A stretch of DNA of 64,000 nucleotides from Morganella morganii (GTDB lineage: Bacteria > Pseudomonadota > Gammaproteobacteria > Enterobacterales > Enterobacteriaceae), in NCBI RefSeq assembly GCF_019402645.1, contig NZ_VKKS01000001.1:1550970-1614969 (forward strand). The letters are read 5' to 3'. The position numbers and the translations under genes were made by a program. The stretch's first letter is position 1. The number at the start of each line of letters is the position of its first letter. The notes beneath the pieces were generated by a model that worked only from the letters and a program-made list of their open reading frames with translations, searched no databases and was not told the DNA's origin. Below, in pieces: positions 1 to 8,057 of the stretch.

Positions 1-233
1 GGTGCATTCTCAATAAACGGCACCGGCAATTGCGGCTGATTAAATCCCAGTATCACTTTGCCGCAACCAGTTTTCAATGCGGCGCATCCGGCCAGAATAA
101 TCGCACCGCTCATTCCCGGCGCACCGCCGGTAATGCCGAGTGTGCCAAATGTTCCTTTATGGCTGTCCTGCGGACCCGGCATTTTTAACATCGGGTAATC
201 ACGGGTTATGGCATTGATATCGACAATATTCAT
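1..233 (-). CDS. NAD(P)H-hydrate dehydratase, N-terminal part (runs off the window)
   Basis: Only the first 77 codons are inside the window; the gene continues to the left. The reading begins MNIVDINAITRDYPMLKMP and contains a glycine-rich stretch (GTFGTLGITGGAPGMSGA, about residues 28-45) followed by ILAGCAALKTGCGKV. This is typical of the ribokinase-like YjeF C-terminal domain, which removes water from damaged NADHX/NADPHX in an ADP- or ATP-dependent reaction. There is no YjeF N-terminal epimerase domain in front, so this looks like a stand-alone dehydratase. The start ATG is at 231-233. Family membership is recognised by eye; the C-terminal half was not seen. Confidence 0.75.
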   Translation of the reverse strand, partial: MNIVDINAITRDYPMLKMPGPQDSHKGTFGTLGITGGAPGMSGAIILAGCAALKTGCGKVILGFNQPQLPVPFIENA

Positions 234-387
234 CTGATTATTTTGCCTTTTTCAGCGGATAATGAATACACCCTGTTTATCAGCATAGCGGGAAAATAAA
301 AAAGAAGGTAGAGCAGCAGCGGGCAGATCTGGTATTCTTTGCCGCTGATATATCCGGGACTGATAAATATAACGGTTGAGGTTAACC

Positions 388-609
388 ATGAATAACGCAT
401 TTAAAACTGAAAACGATACTGAAACACTCACAGCGGAAGTGACCTGTTTAAAAGCACTGGTGACATATTTACTGAAGGCGGTGGGTCAGGCAGATGCAGG
501 CCGCATTATCGTCAATATGGAACGCCAGATCAGCGAAATTGATGATGAGCATCTGGCCGGTACATTCAAAAATACCATTGCCCAGATTAAAACAGAGTAC
601 CGGAAATAA
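388..609 (+). CDS. yecF: DUF2594 family protein YecF
   Basis: A 73-residue soluble protein matching E. coli YecF (DUF2594): EVTCLKALVTYLLKAVGQADAGRIIVNMERQ is the diagnostic core. Function is unknown in the family. I chose the ATG at 388, preceded by TTGAGG; the frame is open to a TTG at 376, which is a less likely start. It stands alone, and a strong hairpin terminator lies 120 bases downstream. Confidence 0.8.
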   Translation: MNNAFKTENDTETLTAEVTCLKALVTYLLKAVGQADAGRIIVNMERQISEIDDEHLAGTFKNTIAQIKTEYRK

Positions 610-768
610 TTTCCGGCCTGGCAATTAATGCTGTCCGGGGATAATGCAACGAATCGCTAAAGAGAGGGTGGGCTGTTCTTGTTAGGATAATGTTCCTGTA
701 CTAAATACCCTTTCTTTTTTATTTTCGTTTCTGTCCGCACGCTGTTATACAACGTGCGGACTTTTTTT
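610..768 (+). ncRNA. Intergenic stretch ending in a strong terminator; possible small RNA or yecF 3' UTR
   Basis: Between yecF and the DUF3999 gene there are about 170 bases without an ORF that I trust. They end in a textbook terminator at 733-768. GATAAT-like hexamers at 640-645 and 689-694 could be -10 elements for a roughly 75-120 nt transcript, but I see no convincing -35. A short stretch AACGAATCGCT at 648-658 recalls part of RprA, which is weak evidence. It may equally be a long 3' UTR of yecF. Confidence 0.2.
733..768 (+). terminator. Rho-independent terminator after yecF
   Basis: Perfect 9-bp stem GTCCGCACG / CGTGCGGAC with an 11-nt loop, followed by seven T residues. Confidence 0.85.
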
Positions 769-779
769 ATGCTGTACTG

Positions 780-2231
780 TTATTCCTGTTCCGGTTTCAC
801 TTCTTTCAGCAAACGAACAGCAAAAAACCCGAGCACTGCCACCCCTGCCACCAGCACCCCCCATAACAGCCAGGTTTTCCAGGCAAACGGCGGCGCGGCT
901 TCCGGTGCAGGTAATAACTTCGCTTCACCTCCCAGCGTGACCACTTTTTCTGACACATCCGCCTGCGGAATAGCATCCTGATTATTCAGATTATTGTCAG
1001 GCAGGAGCTGTGCCAGCGGTAAAAACACCGCATTCACATCATGAGCTCCCCACACCAGCAGATACGGAGCGGCCCCCTGGGCGTTAAAGGTCAGATATTG
1101 TGCATATTTAACCCCGGTGACCTTCGGCGGGATATCGCGCCAGCTGCTGTTAATCGCAGTCAGCCTGACCTGGCGGACCGGCAGATCATTAAGCCGGATG
1201 CTGCTGTTGCGGTTTTCCTCATCATCCTGCACGCGTGAATAAAGCACTTTATTATCCAGCAGAAGCCAGTTTCCCTCCGTACCGCTCCGGTACTCTATCC
1301 GTACCGGCAGAACCATGTTTTCCTGATCAATATGAAAATCCAGGCGGCTGAGATTCTGTGTATTCGGCAGGCTGTAAATCATACTGCCGTCAGTATCTGC
1401 GGCGGGAGTAAAGCCAAAACGATTGACCTCCCGGCGCTCCACTGTCCGTGAACCTATCCCTTCTGCTGTTATGATCTGCGGTGGTGCCTGATTGTTATCC
1501 CCGGTAACGGAAAGCAGCCAGTACTTCGCCCAGCTTTCATTACCACTGATATAGTCCGGGATCTTTATCTGCTGTGCCAGCAGTGTGTCATCACCGGATT
1601 TCAGATCCATCAGCGGTACATCACGGATCACCGGAGACCAGTTTTGTTTGTCATCACTGCTGAACAGTGACGCTTTGGCCTGCATATTGCCGTTCTGCTG
1701 CGGCCAGTTCAGCGTGACTTCCCGCAACGGCAGCGGGAGTTGCTGTTTATTATCCGGCACCAGCAGATACGTTACGGTCGCCGGACGCACGAGGCGGTCC
1801 GCATTATCATTGTAAATGGTCAGTTCTGTGCCGTTATCGGCTTTCAGGCGGATTTTGCGGTTTCCGTCCTGTTCTTCCGCATGACGTTGTGACAGCGGAT
1901 AAATAACGAAGCGGACACGTGCACTTTCATCTTTTATCTGTTTTGCCGCGGTCAGTGACATCGGCACCGGTGTACCTGTACTGTCAAAGATACGGATATC
2001 CCGCAGATCAGGCCATGCACTGTTCAGCCAGACATTATCCGGCACTGTCAGCCGGTAAAACGGTGCATTCTCCGCCCGGAGCTGTAATTCCGCCCCCTGG
2101 TTAAAATCATTCAGAGTCTCAGCCGGGGTTTCCGCCCGTGAAAAGGGGGTCACCGATGCCAGTACTGCTGCCAGGAGCACTGCTCCGGTACGCCATTTGC
2201 GGCACAGCACCATCTTTTTACCTGTGATCAT
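780..2231 (-). CDS. DUF3999 family exported protein with C-terminal membrane anchor
   Basis: A 483-residue protein with an N-terminal signal sequence (hydrophobic GAVLLAAVLASVTPF after basic residues, likely cleavage near SRA-ET). It has a large beta-rich periplasmic region and one C-terminal membrane segment (WLLWGVLVAGVAVLGFFAVRL, about residues 455-475). This layout is that of DUF3999 proteins, whose function is unknown. Its start codon overlaps the stop of the upstream DUF2339 gene (ATGA at 2228-2231), so the two are translationally coupled. DUF3999 and DUF2339 genes are usual partners, which suggests a shared envelope role, by inference. Confidence 0.8.
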   Translation of the reverse strand: MITGKKMVLCRKWRTGAVLLAAVLASVTPFSRAETPAETLNDFNQGAELQLRAENAPFYRLTVPDNVWLNSAWPDLRDIRIFDSTGTPVPMSLTAAKQIKDESARVRFVIYPLSQRHAEEQDGNRKIRLKADNGTELTIYNDNADRLVRPATVTYLLVPDNKQQLPLPLREVTLNWPQQNGNMQAKASLFSSDDKQNWSPVIRDVPLMDLKSGDDTLLAQQIKIPDYISGNESWAKYWLLSVTGDNNQAPPQIITAEGIGSRTVERREVNRFGFTPAADTDGSMIYSLPNTQNLSRLDFHIDQENMVLPVRIEYRSGTEGNWLLLDNKVLYSRVQDDEENRNSSIRLNDLPVRQVRLTAINSSWRDIPPKVTGVKYAQYLTFNAQGAAPYLLVWGAHDVNAVFLPLAQLLPDNNLNNQDAIPQADVSEKVVTLGGEAKLLPAPEAAPPFAWKTWLLWGVLVAGVAVLGFFAVRLLKEVKPEQE

Positions 2232-4903
2232 CAGCTATTTTCCTTATTATTCTGTATGTCAGTGCCCGTCTTAGGCGGTAACGGCGAGAAATATCCCACA
2301 ATCAGAATCAGCAGCGCCACCCCGATAAATGCACCTGCTCTGGCAAGCCCGCTGCTCTGGTTCATATCAACCACAAAGAGTTTAATAATCACCACAGCAA
2401 AGATAACAGCACCGGCCAGCCACAGATGGCGTTTATGCCGGCGGGTTGCGGTTGTCATCAGGATCACGGCAGTCAGTGCCCAGACAATCGCCAGTGTGGT
2501 CTGGATGAGACGGGATTGCAGCAGCGCCGCCGTTGTCCAGGCGGTTCCGTCCGCAAAGGCCAGTGCGCGGATCAGAATACCGTTCGCCCACCAGATACCA
2601 AGCCCGGCGATGACAATGCCAAGCCAGCGCACCACAACAGCCCGGAAGCGCACTTTCGGTGTGGTCAGAATCAATGCATCACGCAGACACCACAATGCGG
2701 CAAGCCCGAATAACCCGGCTTCATCCAGCGGGTTCAGCAGCGGCACATATTGCCAGAGCGACAACTGTCCATCCTGCATATTTCCGGCAAACAGCGCCAG
2801 CCCCAGCAACACAGCCAGCGGATACGCACTCTGCCAGTACAGCGCGGCATGGTTGTCCATCGGCGGCCACCGCAGGCGCTGCATAGCATACAACACGAAA
2901 AATACGCCGCACGCCGCCAGCATGGCAATAAAGTAAGCCCATTCTTCCATGCCCCACGGCAGCTGAGTTTCTGCCCACAGCACTTCCGCCGCCAGCAGGC
3001 CGATCAGTGTCCAGAGTGCCGCACCATGCATCAGATTGCGGATGATACGCGGTGCCTGTTCCGGCAGCAGCCGGATAAAGGTGATCATACTGCCGATAAT
3101 CAGCAGCCAGATAAAGCCGCCATACAACGAGCCTGCCGGATGTATCCCGGTAAGAATATAACTGCACAACATCAGCAGGCTCACTATCCACAGCGCGCTG
3201 ATACAGTAATACAGCTGAGTCCACTGTGCTTTGCGCGCGAGGAAGAACCAGCTCCAGACTGAGATCACAAGCCCGGTCAGCACATATTCCTCCCCGGACA
3301 GTAATTCACCGGCCGGTGATAACCACGGCAGCATCCACAGCCAGGAAAGCCAGGTGATCATTGCCGGGATAATCAGCAGCCCGGAAATCAGCCTGCTGCG
3401 GCTCATCAGACGGAAATGGTGATGAATCGCCCCTGCAACCAGTAGTCCGCCCCACTGGAAGATGTACATCCAGGTGGTCTGTTCTGACCAGTAAATAAAG
3501 TCCATGCTGTAGAGCAGAGAGGCAAACCCGAGCAGCACCAGCCCGGTGGCACTCCAGCCGACAATCCGCTGTTTTTGCAGACAGGCAAACCACAGTATCG
3601 CCAAGCCCTCTATCGTCCAGGCCACTGACGTCCACTGCGGCGACAGCGCCATCGGCACCGCCAGCGAGATAAAGCCGATACTGAGCAGCAGGAAACCGAG
3701 AGACAAGCGCTGCCCGTCAGCCCGGAAGCGGCGCAGACTGATCATCGTCAGCAGCAGATAGAGCAGCCCGAAGGACAGCGATGAGATAGCGGTGCCGAGA
3801 TAAAACGGCTCAGTGATGCCATATTGCAGAGAAAACGCCAGCACCGGCGGCGCGAACAGCAGCACTGAATCCACCATCAGCTGCTTTCGCCCGTCTCCTG
3901 TCAGGATATGATGGCGTGCATACTGCTGCGTCATCAGTCCGTAGATCACCAGGTTCAGAATAATAAAGATCTGGCAGCTCAGATAATATTCCGGCCGGTA
4001 GTTTTCCATCCCCCAGAGTACCCCCACCACGAAGGTAAAGGCGAAACCGGTAATATTCAGCACCCGCCACCCCTGCCAGTAATTCATAACCAGAATGGAG
4101 GCGGAAAGCATCAGGTAATAGGAGAACAGCGCGATATAGTTTCCGCTGCCGGTGGAGAGCAGTACCGGTGCCGCATAACCGCCGATCACGGCCAGAACCG
4201 CCAGACTGACAGCGTTTTGTATCACCGCGAAAAATACGGATGCCAGACAGATAACCACCATCAGCGCCAGTGCGAAGGTCAGCGGCAGAAACTGGTAGAG
4301 CTTATAGGCGGCAAATATCGTGATATAAAACGCACCGAGACTACCGCCCTGAACAATCAGACTGTACAGCCGGTTTTTATGGCGGACACACCAGCCGACA
4401 ACAAAGAGCGTCACAGACAAGACTGCCGAACCGATCAGACGGACTTCCGGTGTCAGGATATTATTTTCGATACTGAATTTCAGCAGATATGAAAGGCCGA
4501 TAAACAGCAGCAGAATGCCGGTTTTGGCCGGGAGATTACCGTTAAGCAGCCATTCGATAATATTAGCCGCCGGGCTTTTCCGCTCTGCCGCCGCATTGTC
4601 TGACGGGAGCGGTACCGACGCCGCGATAACGGGTTCCGGTTCAGGAGCCGGTTCATATTGCACAACAGATTCCGGTTGCGCGGTGACTTCTTCAGACAAC
4701 GCTACAGCCTGAACGGCGGTTTTCACCACCGGTTGACCTGCGGTCAGTGCATCCAGTTCCCGGCGCAGTGATTCAGTTTCCTCCGTCAGAATACTGACCT
4801 GCATCCTCAGCAGCGTTGTGCGCCGCAGCGCCGCAACAGCAATAAACGGCGTCACAACGATGAGCGCCACTAACACAAAACCCCAGAAGAGTAATGAATC
4901 CAT
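2231..4903 (-). CDS. DUF2339 polytopic inner-membrane protein
   Basis: An 890-residue protein with an N-terminal transmembrane helix, a short heptad-like segment (about residues 36-55, LTEETESLRRELDAL) and a Pro/Glu-rich cytoplasmic linker. Some twenty or more closely spaced hydrophobic helices then run to the C terminus. This is the arrangement of DUF2339 membrane proteins; the function is unknown. It is the first gene of a two-gene operon with the DUF3999 protein and has 735 bases of upstream sequence with no large ORF. Confidence 0.8.
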   Translation of the reverse strand: MDSLLFWGFVLVALIVVTPFIAVAALRRTTLLRMQVSILTEETESLRRELDALTAGQPVVKTAVQAVALSEEVTAQPESVVQYEPAPEPEPVIAASVPLPSDNAAAERKSPAANIIEWLLNGNLPAKTGILLLFIGLSYLLKFSIENNILTPEVRLIGSAVLSVTLFVVGWCVRHKNRLYSLIVQGGSLGAFYITIFAAYKLYQFLPLTFALALMVVICLASVFFAVIQNAVSLAVLAVIGGYAAPVLLSTGSGNYIALFSYYLMLSASILVMNYWQGWRVLNITGFAFTFVVGVLWGMENYRPEYYLSCQIFIILNLVIYGLMTQQYARHHILTGDGRKQLMVDSVLLFAPPVLAFSLQYGITEPFYLGTAISSLSFGLLYLLLTMISLRRFRADGQRLSLGFLLLSIGFISLAVPMALSPQWTSVAWTIEGLAILWFACLQKQRIVGWSATGLVLLGFASLLYSMDFIYWSEQTTWMYIFQWGGLLVAGAIHHHFRLMSRSRLISGLLIIPAMITWLSWLWMLPWLSPAGELLSGEEYVLTGLVISVWSWFFLARKAQWTQLYYCISALWIVSLLMLCSYILTGIHPAGSLYGGFIWLLIIGSMITFIRLLPEQAPRIIRNLMHGAALWTLIGLLAAEVLWAETQLPWGMEEWAYFIAMLAACGVFFVLYAMQRLRWPPMDNHAALYWQSAYPLAVLLGLALFAGNMQDGQLSLWQYVPLLNPLDEAGLFGLAALWCLRDALILTTPKVRFRAVVVRWLGIVIAGLGIWWANGILIRALAFADGTAWTTAALLQSRLIQTTLAIVWALTAVILMTTATRRHKRHLWLAGAVIFAVVIIKLFVVDMNQSSGLARAGAFIGVALLILIVGYFSPLPPKTGTDIQNNKENS

Positions 4904-5201
4904 GTTTATCCTGTTTTTCAGTCTTTAACTTAGAGTGCAGACAATTTTTAATTTCAATTATCTCACATACTGCCTGTTATGCGGCTAAAAATCAGGCGAA
5001 TAAATCCGGTTATTTAGCAAATACCATAAAATGCTGCTTTATCCCGTTAATCCGTTGTTAAAACACCGGTAATACCAGCAGGCACAACGGTTTCACACAT
5101 GTTTTAACTGAAAATCATTTTTCCGGATTTTAAATATTGACTGTTATCACAAAAAGAGGCAATTTCGGGATACAGATCACAACAATATAAGGACACTCAT
5201 T

Positions 5202-5288
5202 ATGCGATTTTTAGCCCGCTTTTTAAAAGAGTTAGACAACGTCACCGCGTCCTTCTGTGTGGTCGCATTTTACCGGAACCGTCTCTGA
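5202..5288 (+). CDS. Candidate 28-residue small protein
   Basis: ATG at 5202-5204 preceded by AAGGA at an 8-base spacing; TGA at 5286-5288. The peptide begins MRFLARFLKELDNVTASF and ends VAFYRNRL. It is basic at both ends with a hydrophobic middle, so it could associate with the membrane. I recognise no family. It shares a loose motif ([LF]-[DN]-x-[VI]-[TA]) with the small ORFs at 5439 and 7863. The rest of the 4904-5638 gap holds a second tiny ORF and a terminator. Existence as a gene is inferred from the ribosome binding site and codon pattern only. Confidence 0.45.
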   Translation: MRFLARFLKELDNVTASFCVVAFYRNRL

Positions 5289-5438
5289 ATAGCAGATTAA
5301 GCACTTTTTAGCTGTATCTATTCAAATCAAATTCAGTTTAAATGTTAAATTAAATTTGTGAGAAAGATTGATACTCATCAACAAAGTGCTAAAGTTATGT
5401 CATCGAATTGTGAGAACGCAATAAACAAGAACGTAATT

Positions 5439-5510
5439 ATGTTACCTGCAATAAAAAATATCAGACGTTTTATCTCAGAGCTGAATAAAATCGCCCGTAT
5501 TATATTCTGA
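5439..5510 (+). CDS. Candidate 23-residue small protein
   Basis: ATG at 5439-5441, TGA at 5508-5510, encoding a basic amphipathic peptide that starts MLPAIKNIRRFISELNKIAR and ends IIF. The upstream purine stretch AAGAA is a weak ribosome binding site. A strong terminator follows 22 bases after the stop, so the ORF sits at the 3' end of a short transcript. No known family. It could also be chance coding in a non-coding RNA. Confidence 0.3.
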   Translation: MLPAIKNIRRFISELNKIARIIF

Positions 5511-5531
5511 AGATAAACGCACATCGTTTTC

Positions 5532-5560
5532 AGGCTCCCTTTGCGGAGCCTTATTTTTTT
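5532..5560 (+). terminator. Rho-independent terminator upstream of hemB
   Basis: Stem AGGCTCC / GGAGCCT with a 6-nt loop, then TATTTTTTT. No large gene precedes it, so it must end a transcript from the small-ORF region 5200-5510. Confidence 0.75.
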
Positions 5561-5638
5561 CTGCGCTGTACCCCATCCTGCTCCGAAAGGTTTATACTGA
5601 CCGCATTATTTTTTATGAAATAAGGAGCAACTGTCGTT

Positions 5639-6613
5639 ATGCAACATGACATCCAGCGTCTCAGAAGAATTCGTCAGACCCCGCAGATACGTGATCTGTT
5701 CCGGGAAACCTCATTAAGCCTCAATGATCTCGCGTTACCGATTTTTGTCGAAGAAGGCGCCGATGACTATAAAGCCATCGACAGCATGCCGGGCGTTATG
5801 CGCATTCCGGAAAAACGGCTGGCTTATGAAATCGAACGGATCGCCAAAGCCGGTATCAAATCCGTCATGACGTTCGGTGTCTCACATCATTTGGATGCGA
5901 CCGGCAGCGATGCCCGGGCGGCAGATGGTCTGGTTGCCCGGATGTCCCGTATCTGCAAAGAGACAGTACCTGAAATGGTGGTAATGTCCGATACCTGCTT
6001 CTGTGAATACACCAGCCACGGACACTGCGGCGTGGTACATGACGGTGTGGTGGATAACGACGAAACGCTGCATAACCTCGGGTTGCAGGCTGTGGTGGCT
6101 GCACAGGCGGGCGCTGACTTTATCGCCCCTTCTGCCGCCCAGGACGGCCAGGTGCGGGCTATCCGTCTGGCGCTGGATGCCGCAGGGTTCCATCAGACCG
6201 GGATTGTTTCCTACTCCACCAAATTCGCGTCTGCCCTTTACGGCCCGTTCCGTGATGCAGCCGGTTCCTGCCTGAAAGGCGACCGCAAAACCTATCAGAT
6301 GGATCCGATGAACCGCCGTGAGGCTATCCGTGAATCCCTGATCGATGAGCAGGAAGGTGCGGATATGCTGATGGTAAAACCAGCCGGGGCTTATCTGGAT
6401 ATTCTGCGTGATGTGCGTGAACGCTCAAACCTGCCGCTGGCAGCCTATCAGGTGAGCGGTGAATACGCGATGATCAAACTGGCCGCACAGGCCGGTGCCA
6501 TTGATGAAACCCGTGTGATACTGGAAACCCTCGGCTCCATCAAACGTGCCGGGGCAGATTTAATCTTCAGTTATTTCGCCCTGAGTCTGGCAGAGAATAA
6601 GATTCTGAGCTGA
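5639..6613 (+). CDS. hemB: Porphobilinogen synthase (delta-aminolevulinate dehydratase)
   Basis: A cytoplasmic enzyme that condenses two 5-aminolevulinate molecules to porphobilinogen in haem synthesis. At 324 residues it has the full family length. The zinc site is intact (Cys120, Cys122 and Cys130 in [14 protein letters not shown]), and the two active-site lysines are present at Lys195 (SYSTKFAS) and Lys247 (MLMVKPAG). AAGGAG lies upstream of the ATG at 5639. It is monocistronic with its own terminator. Confidence 0.97.
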   Translation: MQHDIQRLRRIRQTPQIRDLFRETSLSLNDLALPIFVEEGADDYKAIDSMPGVMRIPEKRLAYEIERIAKAGIKSVMTFGVSHHLDATGSDARAADGLVARMSRICKETVPEMVVMSDTCFCEYTSHGHCGVVHDGVVDNDETLHNLGLQAVVAAQAGADFIAPSAAQDGQVRAIRLALDAAGFHQTGIVSYSTKFASALYGPFRDAAGSCLKGDRKTYQMDPMNRREAIRESLIDEQEGADMLMVKPAGAYLDILRDVRERSNLPLAAYQVSGEYAMIKLAAQAGAIDETRVILETLGSIKRAGADLIFSYFALSLAENKILS

Positions 6614-6640
6614 TCTCCTGAACCACCACCTTTGCTGAAA

Positions 6641-6666
6641 AATCCCGGTTAGCCGGGATTTTTTGC
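6641..6666 (+). terminator. hemB terminator
   Basis: AATCCCGG-TTAG-CCGGGATT stem-loop followed by a T tract directly after hemB. An A tract before it suggests it may work in both directions. Confidence 0.85.
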
Positions 6667-6751
6667 CCGGGTCGCATCATCCCCCGCGCTTACGTTTTTC
6701 GTTCCCCTGTCTGCCAGACATCTGTGCGTCAATCAGGCCGCAGACATGTCA

Positions 6752-7102
6752 TCAGGATAGTTTTTCTTCCAGAAATGCCTTCAGCACTTTCGCCTGGTTA
6801 TGCTCTTTATCTTTTGCCGCAAACAGCAGCGTCAGGTTACCCTGCACAGCTCTGACCACCAGCGGCTGCCAGCTTTGCGGCCTGCTCTCCAGTTCTTCAC
6901 GATAACGCCGTTCAAACTCAGCAAACTGATCGCTGTTGGCGTGAAACCACTTGCGGAGTTCTGTATCCGGCGCAACATCTTTATTCCATTCATCATAGTT
7001 CAGATCAGTTTTTTTAATGCCGCGCGGCCACAGCCGGTCAACCAGCACCCGGTAACCGTCACTTTCCGCGACCTTATCATAAACCCGTTTGCAGAAAATC
7101 AT
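6752..7102 (-). CDS. yeaO: DUF488 family protein YeaO
   Basis: A 116-residue protein with the DUF488 signature YRVLVDRLWPRGIKK (about residues 17-31) and the downstream EWNKDVAPDTELRKWF. The biochemical function is unknown. Its ATG overlaps the ogt stop codon (7099-7102), so it is the second gene of an ogt-yeaO unit. Confidence 0.85.
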   Translation of the reverse strand: MIFCKRVYDKVAESDGYRVLVDRLWPRGIKKTDLNYDEWNKDVAPDTELRKWFHANSDQFAEFERRYREELESRPQSWQPLVVRAVQGNLTLLFAAKDKEHNQAKVLKAFLEEKLS

Positions 7103-7617
7103 ATTGCTGCTCCTTTAACCTGTTTTTCATGAGCCAGTAACCAGGCTTTACGGTCAGTCCCTCCTGCATAGCCTGTCAGTTCGCCGTTTTTGCCGGTAAC
7201 GCGGTGGCACGGCACCAATACTGAAACCGGGTTCATCCCGTTTGCCCGCCCTACTGCCCGGACAGCACGCGGGGAGGATAAGGATTCAGCCAGCATACTG
7301 TAAGTGACAGTGCTGCCAAACGGCACGGACAGTAACGTATTCCAGACTTTTTGCTGAAAAGGCGTTCCCGGCAGCACCAGCGGAACCGTAAACTGCATCA
7401 GCTTACCGGCAAAATAGTTCTGCAATTGTGTATTCAGCATTACCAGATGGGGATGATTTCCGTCTGTCACCGGCATTTTCAGCCGGACAGAAACCCGCTG
7501 TAAGGTATCTTCACGGCGGCTGTCCTCAAAAAATTCCAGAAAACAGACCCCCTGATCCGTTGCCGCTGCCGACATATCACCCAGTACTGTGCTGATTTGT
7601 GTACGAAATATCATCAA
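7099..7617 (-). CDS. ogt: Methylated-DNA--[protein]-cysteine S-methyltransferase
   Basis: A DNA repair protein that moves the alkyl group from O6-alkylguanine or O4-alkylthymine to its own cysteine. The acceptor is Cys137 in VLVPCHRV, with the upstream RAVGRANGMNP motif forming the DNA-recognition region. At 172 residues it fits Ogt rather than Ada. Translation may start at either of two adjacent ATGs (7617 or 7614). It lies immediately upstream of and overlaps yeaO. Confidence 0.9.
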   Translation of the reverse strand: MMIFRTQISTVLGDMSAAATDQGVCFLEFFEDSRREDTLQRVSVRLKMPVTDGNHPHLVMLNTQLQNYFAGKLMQFTVPLVLPGTPFQQKVWNTLLSVPFGSTVTYSMLAESLSSPRAVRAVGRANGMNPVSVLVPCHRVTGKNGELTGYAGGTDRKAWLLAHEKQVKGAAI

Positions 7618-7768
7618 AGTTCCTTTATTTCCGGTGAGTCATTGTCAGGTGTACCGTTTTTTTTACGAAATAGTCTGTTTTTTGAGTTAAAATTGATTTT
7701 ATTATGCTCAACTTCTTTTGAGTGAAAACTTGATTGAACTCACACTAATGAGTAAAGTACATCCCAAC

Positions 7769-7790
7769 GATACAGCACATTGACTGTATC
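7769..7790. promoter_or_regulatory. Inverted repeat, candidate operator
   Basis: GATACAG at 7769-7775 and CTGTATC at 7784-7790, an 8-base spacer apart, between divergent ogt and the 28-residue ORF at 7863. Spacing and symmetry suit a dimeric regulator; the binding protein is not known. Confidence 0.3.
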
Positions 7791-7862
7791 ATTTTAGATT
7801 AACAGATAAACACGTTCACCTGAGTATTGAACATTATTTTCAGAAATAATGGAGGAATTGTT

Positions 7863-7949
7863 ATGGCTAAATTAATTAAATCCACAAAAACAACTTTTGA
7901 TCGTATTACCACTGCAGTTATGACAATTTCTGTACCGCGTTTCTTTTAA
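7863..7949 (+). CDS. Candidate 28-residue small protein
   Basis: ATG at 7863-7865 with a near-consensus GGAGG six bases upstream; TAA at 7947-7949; a strong terminator follows 50 bases later. The peptide begins MAKLIKSTKTTFDRITTAV and ends TISVPRFF: a basic, Thr-rich N terminus and a hydrophobic C terminus. No family recognised. Ribosome binding site, isolation and terminator together make it the best-supported tiny gene in the window. It shares a D-x-[IV]-T pattern with the ORF at 5202. Confidence 0.6.
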   Translation: MAKLIKSTKTTFDRITTAVMTISVPRFF

Positions 7950-8000
7950 TTAATACGCGACAAATTGCCGGTGCCGCTACTGTTTATGCGGCACAAAAAA

Positions 8001-8030
8001 ATCGACAGCCTGAATGCTGTCGATTTTTTT
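8001..8030. terminator. Bidirectional terminator between the small ORF and prc
   Basis: Stem ATCGACAGC / GCTGTCGAT flanked by an A tract on the left and a T tract on the right. It can therefore stop both the plus-strand small ORF and the minus-strand prc transcript. Confidence 0.85.
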
Positions 8031-8057
8031 ATTGGTTTTATTCCGTAAAATAACCGG

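Noticed and set aside
610-768. Firm assignment of the yecF 3' region as RprA
   Set aside because: Only a short stretch resembles RprA and the gene neighbourhood differs; kept only as a possible unnamed sRNA.
2256-2936. 226-codon plus-strand ORF inside the DUF2339 gene
   Set aside because: Antisense shadow of a high-GC membrane gene; low-complexity basic/Ser/Thr composition and no ribosome binding site.
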